DNA of 9,383 nt from an uncultured Lachnospiraceae bacterium. Lineage in GTDB: Bacteria; Bacillota_A; Clostridia; Lachnospirales; Lachnospiraceae. The stretch is taken from assembly GCA_947175285.1 (NCBI GenBank), contig CAMWMM010000162.1, positions 1 through 9,383 of the forward strand, in the 5' to 3' direction. The notes beneath the pieces were generated by a model, which had not been told where the DNA came from, ran no database searches, and saw only the letters and a list, made by a program, of their open reading frames with translations. Positions 7,461-9,383 of this stretch are shown one piece after another (the stretch's first letter is position 1; every line of letters begins with the position of its first letter). The position numbers were made by a program, and so were the translations under genes.

Positions 7461-9383
7461 ATGTTAGAGAATTCTAAATTGGTATTAAGAATAAAAGAGT
7501 TGGAAGAAGAAAAAAATTCTAATTATTCTGCACCACAGTATACGATTATTGTCAATAATCTTGAAAAAGTTGCTACAGAGCTATTAGCAACAATATGTGA
7601 ATTTATGCCTGAATATACAAAACATAATATGGATCATTCTCTTAATATTTTAAACATTTTTGATAAAATTTTGCCAGATGTAAGTGCCTTAAATATTACG
7701 GAGTTAGTTCTTCTTGTATATTCAGCCGTTTTACATGATATAGGAATGGTTGCTAGTAGAGAGGAAGTTATCTCAATTAAGGAAAGTGAAGAATATAAGT
7801 TATTATTAGCAGAATATCAAATTGATGTTACAGATGAAGAAGTAATTACAGAATTTATCAGAAGAAATCATGTGAAACGTAGTTTGGATTTTATAGATAA
7901 AGTAAAAGTATGTCCAAATTTATTTGGTTTTAATTTTGAAATTGATAGTATTGATTTCTCTTTTTTTCTTAAAAAAATAATTTATAGCCATGGAATTAAT
8001 AATACGGAATTATATAACGAAAGAGAATATCCAACAAAAGTATTAATTGGTGAGGATTATGTGAATATAAAATATCTATGTGTTCTTTTAAGATTGGCAG
8101 ATATTTTAGATTTTGACAAAACCAGAACTCCAAGGTTTATGTATGAGCATATTGGAGTAAAAAATGTAATCAGTATAGGAGAGTGGAAAAAACATTTAAG
8201 TATTGAAGGTCATCGTATTGAAAAAAATAAAATTGAATTTCGAGCAAAATGTAACGATGCTGCAACCGAAAGGTGTGTTCGAACATTTCTTAAATATGTT
8301 GAGAAAGAACGAAGCGATGATATTACCTTATTAGATAAGTGTAATTCTGACAAAAAGTTAGAATTAGTAGATCCGATAATTTATAATGTTGAGAATGATG
8401 GATCATATTTTTATAGTGATGTAGAAATATATTTTGATTATAAGAAAGTTTTAAGTATATTAATGGGCACGAATATATATAGCTCACCAGATATATTTTT
8501 AAGAGAACTTTTGCAAAATTCATATGATGCATGTAATACGAGAAAGGCATTTGAATTTAAATTTGGAAAATTTATAGAACCGGCTAAAATTAAGATATAT
8601 TATGATTCAAATAGAAAGATTTTGTCTATTACAGACAATGGTATAGGAATGTCAGATGATGATATAAATAATTATGTTGTAAGGATTGGTCATAGTTATT
8701 ATGAAAGTAAACAATATAACAGTGAACAATTAGATTATATACCAATAAGCCATTTTGGAATAGGAATGTTATCCTGCTTTATGGTATCTGATGAAATTCG
8801 GATTGAATCGCTTAAATATTGTGTGAGCCGAGAAAATTTTGATCCAGTAAATATAGTTCTTAAAGTAAATGATTCTTATATAGAAAAGTATCCATCAAAT
8901 TTAAATGCTTTTGGAACTACAATATCTTTAAGAATTAAAGATGAGTTTGCTAAAAAACTTGATTATAAAAAACTGGTTAAAATTATTGAAGATAATATGG
9001 CATATCAGAGCATACCAGTTGAGATTGAGTGTGATGGTAATTTAAGGACGCTAGGTAATAAGACAATTACATTACAAGATGGTTTGAAAAAAATTACAGG
9101 TATTCAAATAATTGAAGTAGATACAGAATTGTTGGAGGGGTACATTATCTTGTACAGTTATCAGCATCAATCAATGTTTTACGATTCAAAGTTGTGTCAA
9201 CAAGGTTTTAAAATTTCTTTAAAGAATGGGGCGCCAAATTTAAAACCAGAATGGTTATCTTTTTTGAAATATGATTTAAATATAAAAAAGAAATATTTGA
9301 CACTAAAAGCATCAAGAGAGAATGTGATTGAAAATGATAATTTTAATAATATTAGAATTGAGATAGGAAAATGTATTATGAAT
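7461..9383 (+). CDS. HD phosphohydrolase domain fused to Hsp90/HtpG-like GHKL ATPase, 3' end beyond window
   Basis: The ATG at 7461 has AGGAG six bases upstream, and 641 codons are open to the window end with no stop. Residues about 40-225 look like an HD-superfamily metal-dependent phosphohydrolase: H55/H59 in HNMDHS, H92-D93 in VLHDIGM, H137 in RRNHVKRS, H177 in YSHG and D214/D217 in RLADILDFD. Residues about 320-530 form an Hsp90-type ATP-binding domain: N-box RELLQNSYDA (E349, N353), DNGIGM (392-397), HFGIGMLSCFMVSD (431-444) and GTTISLRI (485-492). LKASREN (615-621) resembles the conserved catalytic-arginine SRE motif of the Hsp90 middle domain. It therefore resembles a chaperone-like ATPase clamp with an added nucleotide- or phosphate-hydrolysing head rather than a histidine kinase. 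The protein is soluble. Its substrate is unknown, and placement beside an Avs-like gene suggests a defence role (inference). Confidence 0.82.
   Translation, partial: MLENSKLVLRIKELEEEKNSNYSAPQYTIIVNNLEKVATELLATICEFMPEYTKHNMDHSLNILNIFDKILPDVSALNITELVLLVYSAVLHDIGMVASREEVISIKESEEYKLLLAEYQIDVTDEEVITEFIRRNHVKRSLDFIDKVKVCPNLFGFNFEIDSIDFSFFLKKIIYSHGINNTELYNEREYPTKVLIGEDYVNIKYLCVLLRLADILDFDKTRTPRFMYEHIGVKNVISIGEWKKHLSIEGHRIEKNKIEFRAKCNDAATERCVRTFLKYVEKERSDDITLLDKCNSDKKLELVDPIIYNVENDGSYFYSDVEIYFDYKKVLSILMGTNIYSSPDIFLRELLQNSYDACNTRKAFEFKFGKFIEPAKIKIYYDSNRKILSITDNGIGMSDDDINNYVVRIGHSYYESKQYNSEQLDYIPISHFGIGMLSCFMVSDEIRIESLKYCVSRENFDPVNIVLKVNDSYIEKYPSNLNAFGTTISLRIKDEFAKKLDYKKLVKIIEDNMAYQSIPVEIECDGNLRTLGNKTITLQDGLKKITGIQIIEVDTELLEGYIILYSYQHQSMFYDSKLCQQGFKISLKNGAPNLKPEWLSFLKYDLNIKKKYLTLKASRENVIENDNFNNIRIEIGKCIMN

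Noticed and set aside
7240..7467. 75-codon plus-strand frame in the leader of the HD-Hsp90-like gene
   Set aside because: It starts at a GTG immediately after the promoter with no ribosome binding site, has no recognisable motif, and overlaps the next start.
7461..9383. Reading the GHKL domain as a sensor histidine kinase
   Set aside because: No phospho-acceptor His box or transmembrane segments. RELLQNSYDA, HFGIGMLSCFMVSD and the SREN motif fit Hsp90/HtpG much better.
1..9383. CRISPR array, tRNA or rRNA genes
   Set aside because: No regularly spaced direct repeats and no cloverleaf or conserved rRNA segments were seen on either strand.

Overview
This is an AT-rich window with Shine-Dalgarno starts and intrinsic terminators. 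The small genes and the transposon remnants look most like Bacillota of the Lachnospiraceae/Clostridia type. That host call is an inference from composition and remembered family resemblance, not a database result. The window reads as an accessory or defence-type region, with mobile-element debris on the left and two large, probably immune-related ATPase genes on the right.

Left part (1-2076): the window opens in what looks like the right end of an IS200/IS605-type element, with GC-rich hairpins like those at the 3' end of a TnpB guide RNA. About 350 bases follow in which I see no intact gene. Then comes a decayed C-terminal piece of an Rpn/PD-(D/E)XK-transposase-like gene (about 408-703), with one frameshift and two in-frame stops. 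A complete 1331-bp ISAzo13-family insertion sequence (743-2073) sits just after it, on the minus strand. It has 30-bp imperfect terminal inverted repeats, a TAA target duplication and its own promoter. Removing it in silico puts the terminator at 2097 about 60 bases after the stop of the broken gene, so that terminator probably once served it.

Middle part (2077-7183): a single gene of about 1.5 kb of protein-coding residues (1521 aa from the best-supported start) encodes an Avs-like protein. It has an N-terminal Cap4/DUF4297-like nuclease domain, a central STAND/NACHT-like P-loop NTPase, and a long C-terminal helical region likely to be the sensor. A short broken reading frame and a strong terminator follow. 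The terminators on the two sides of this gene are near copies of each other, so the gene looks like a cassette between two related hairpins.

Right part (7184-9383): a separate transcription unit with an extended -10 promoter and a leader of about 220 bases leads into a gene cut off by the window end. It fuses an N-terminal HD phosphohydrolase domain to an Hsp90/HtpG-like GHKL ATPase. The pairing of a STAND nuclease with an HD-Hsp90-like protein is the most interesting content. The two genes could be neighbours in a defence island or parts of one system. The terminator and separate promoter between them argue that they are not one simple operon.
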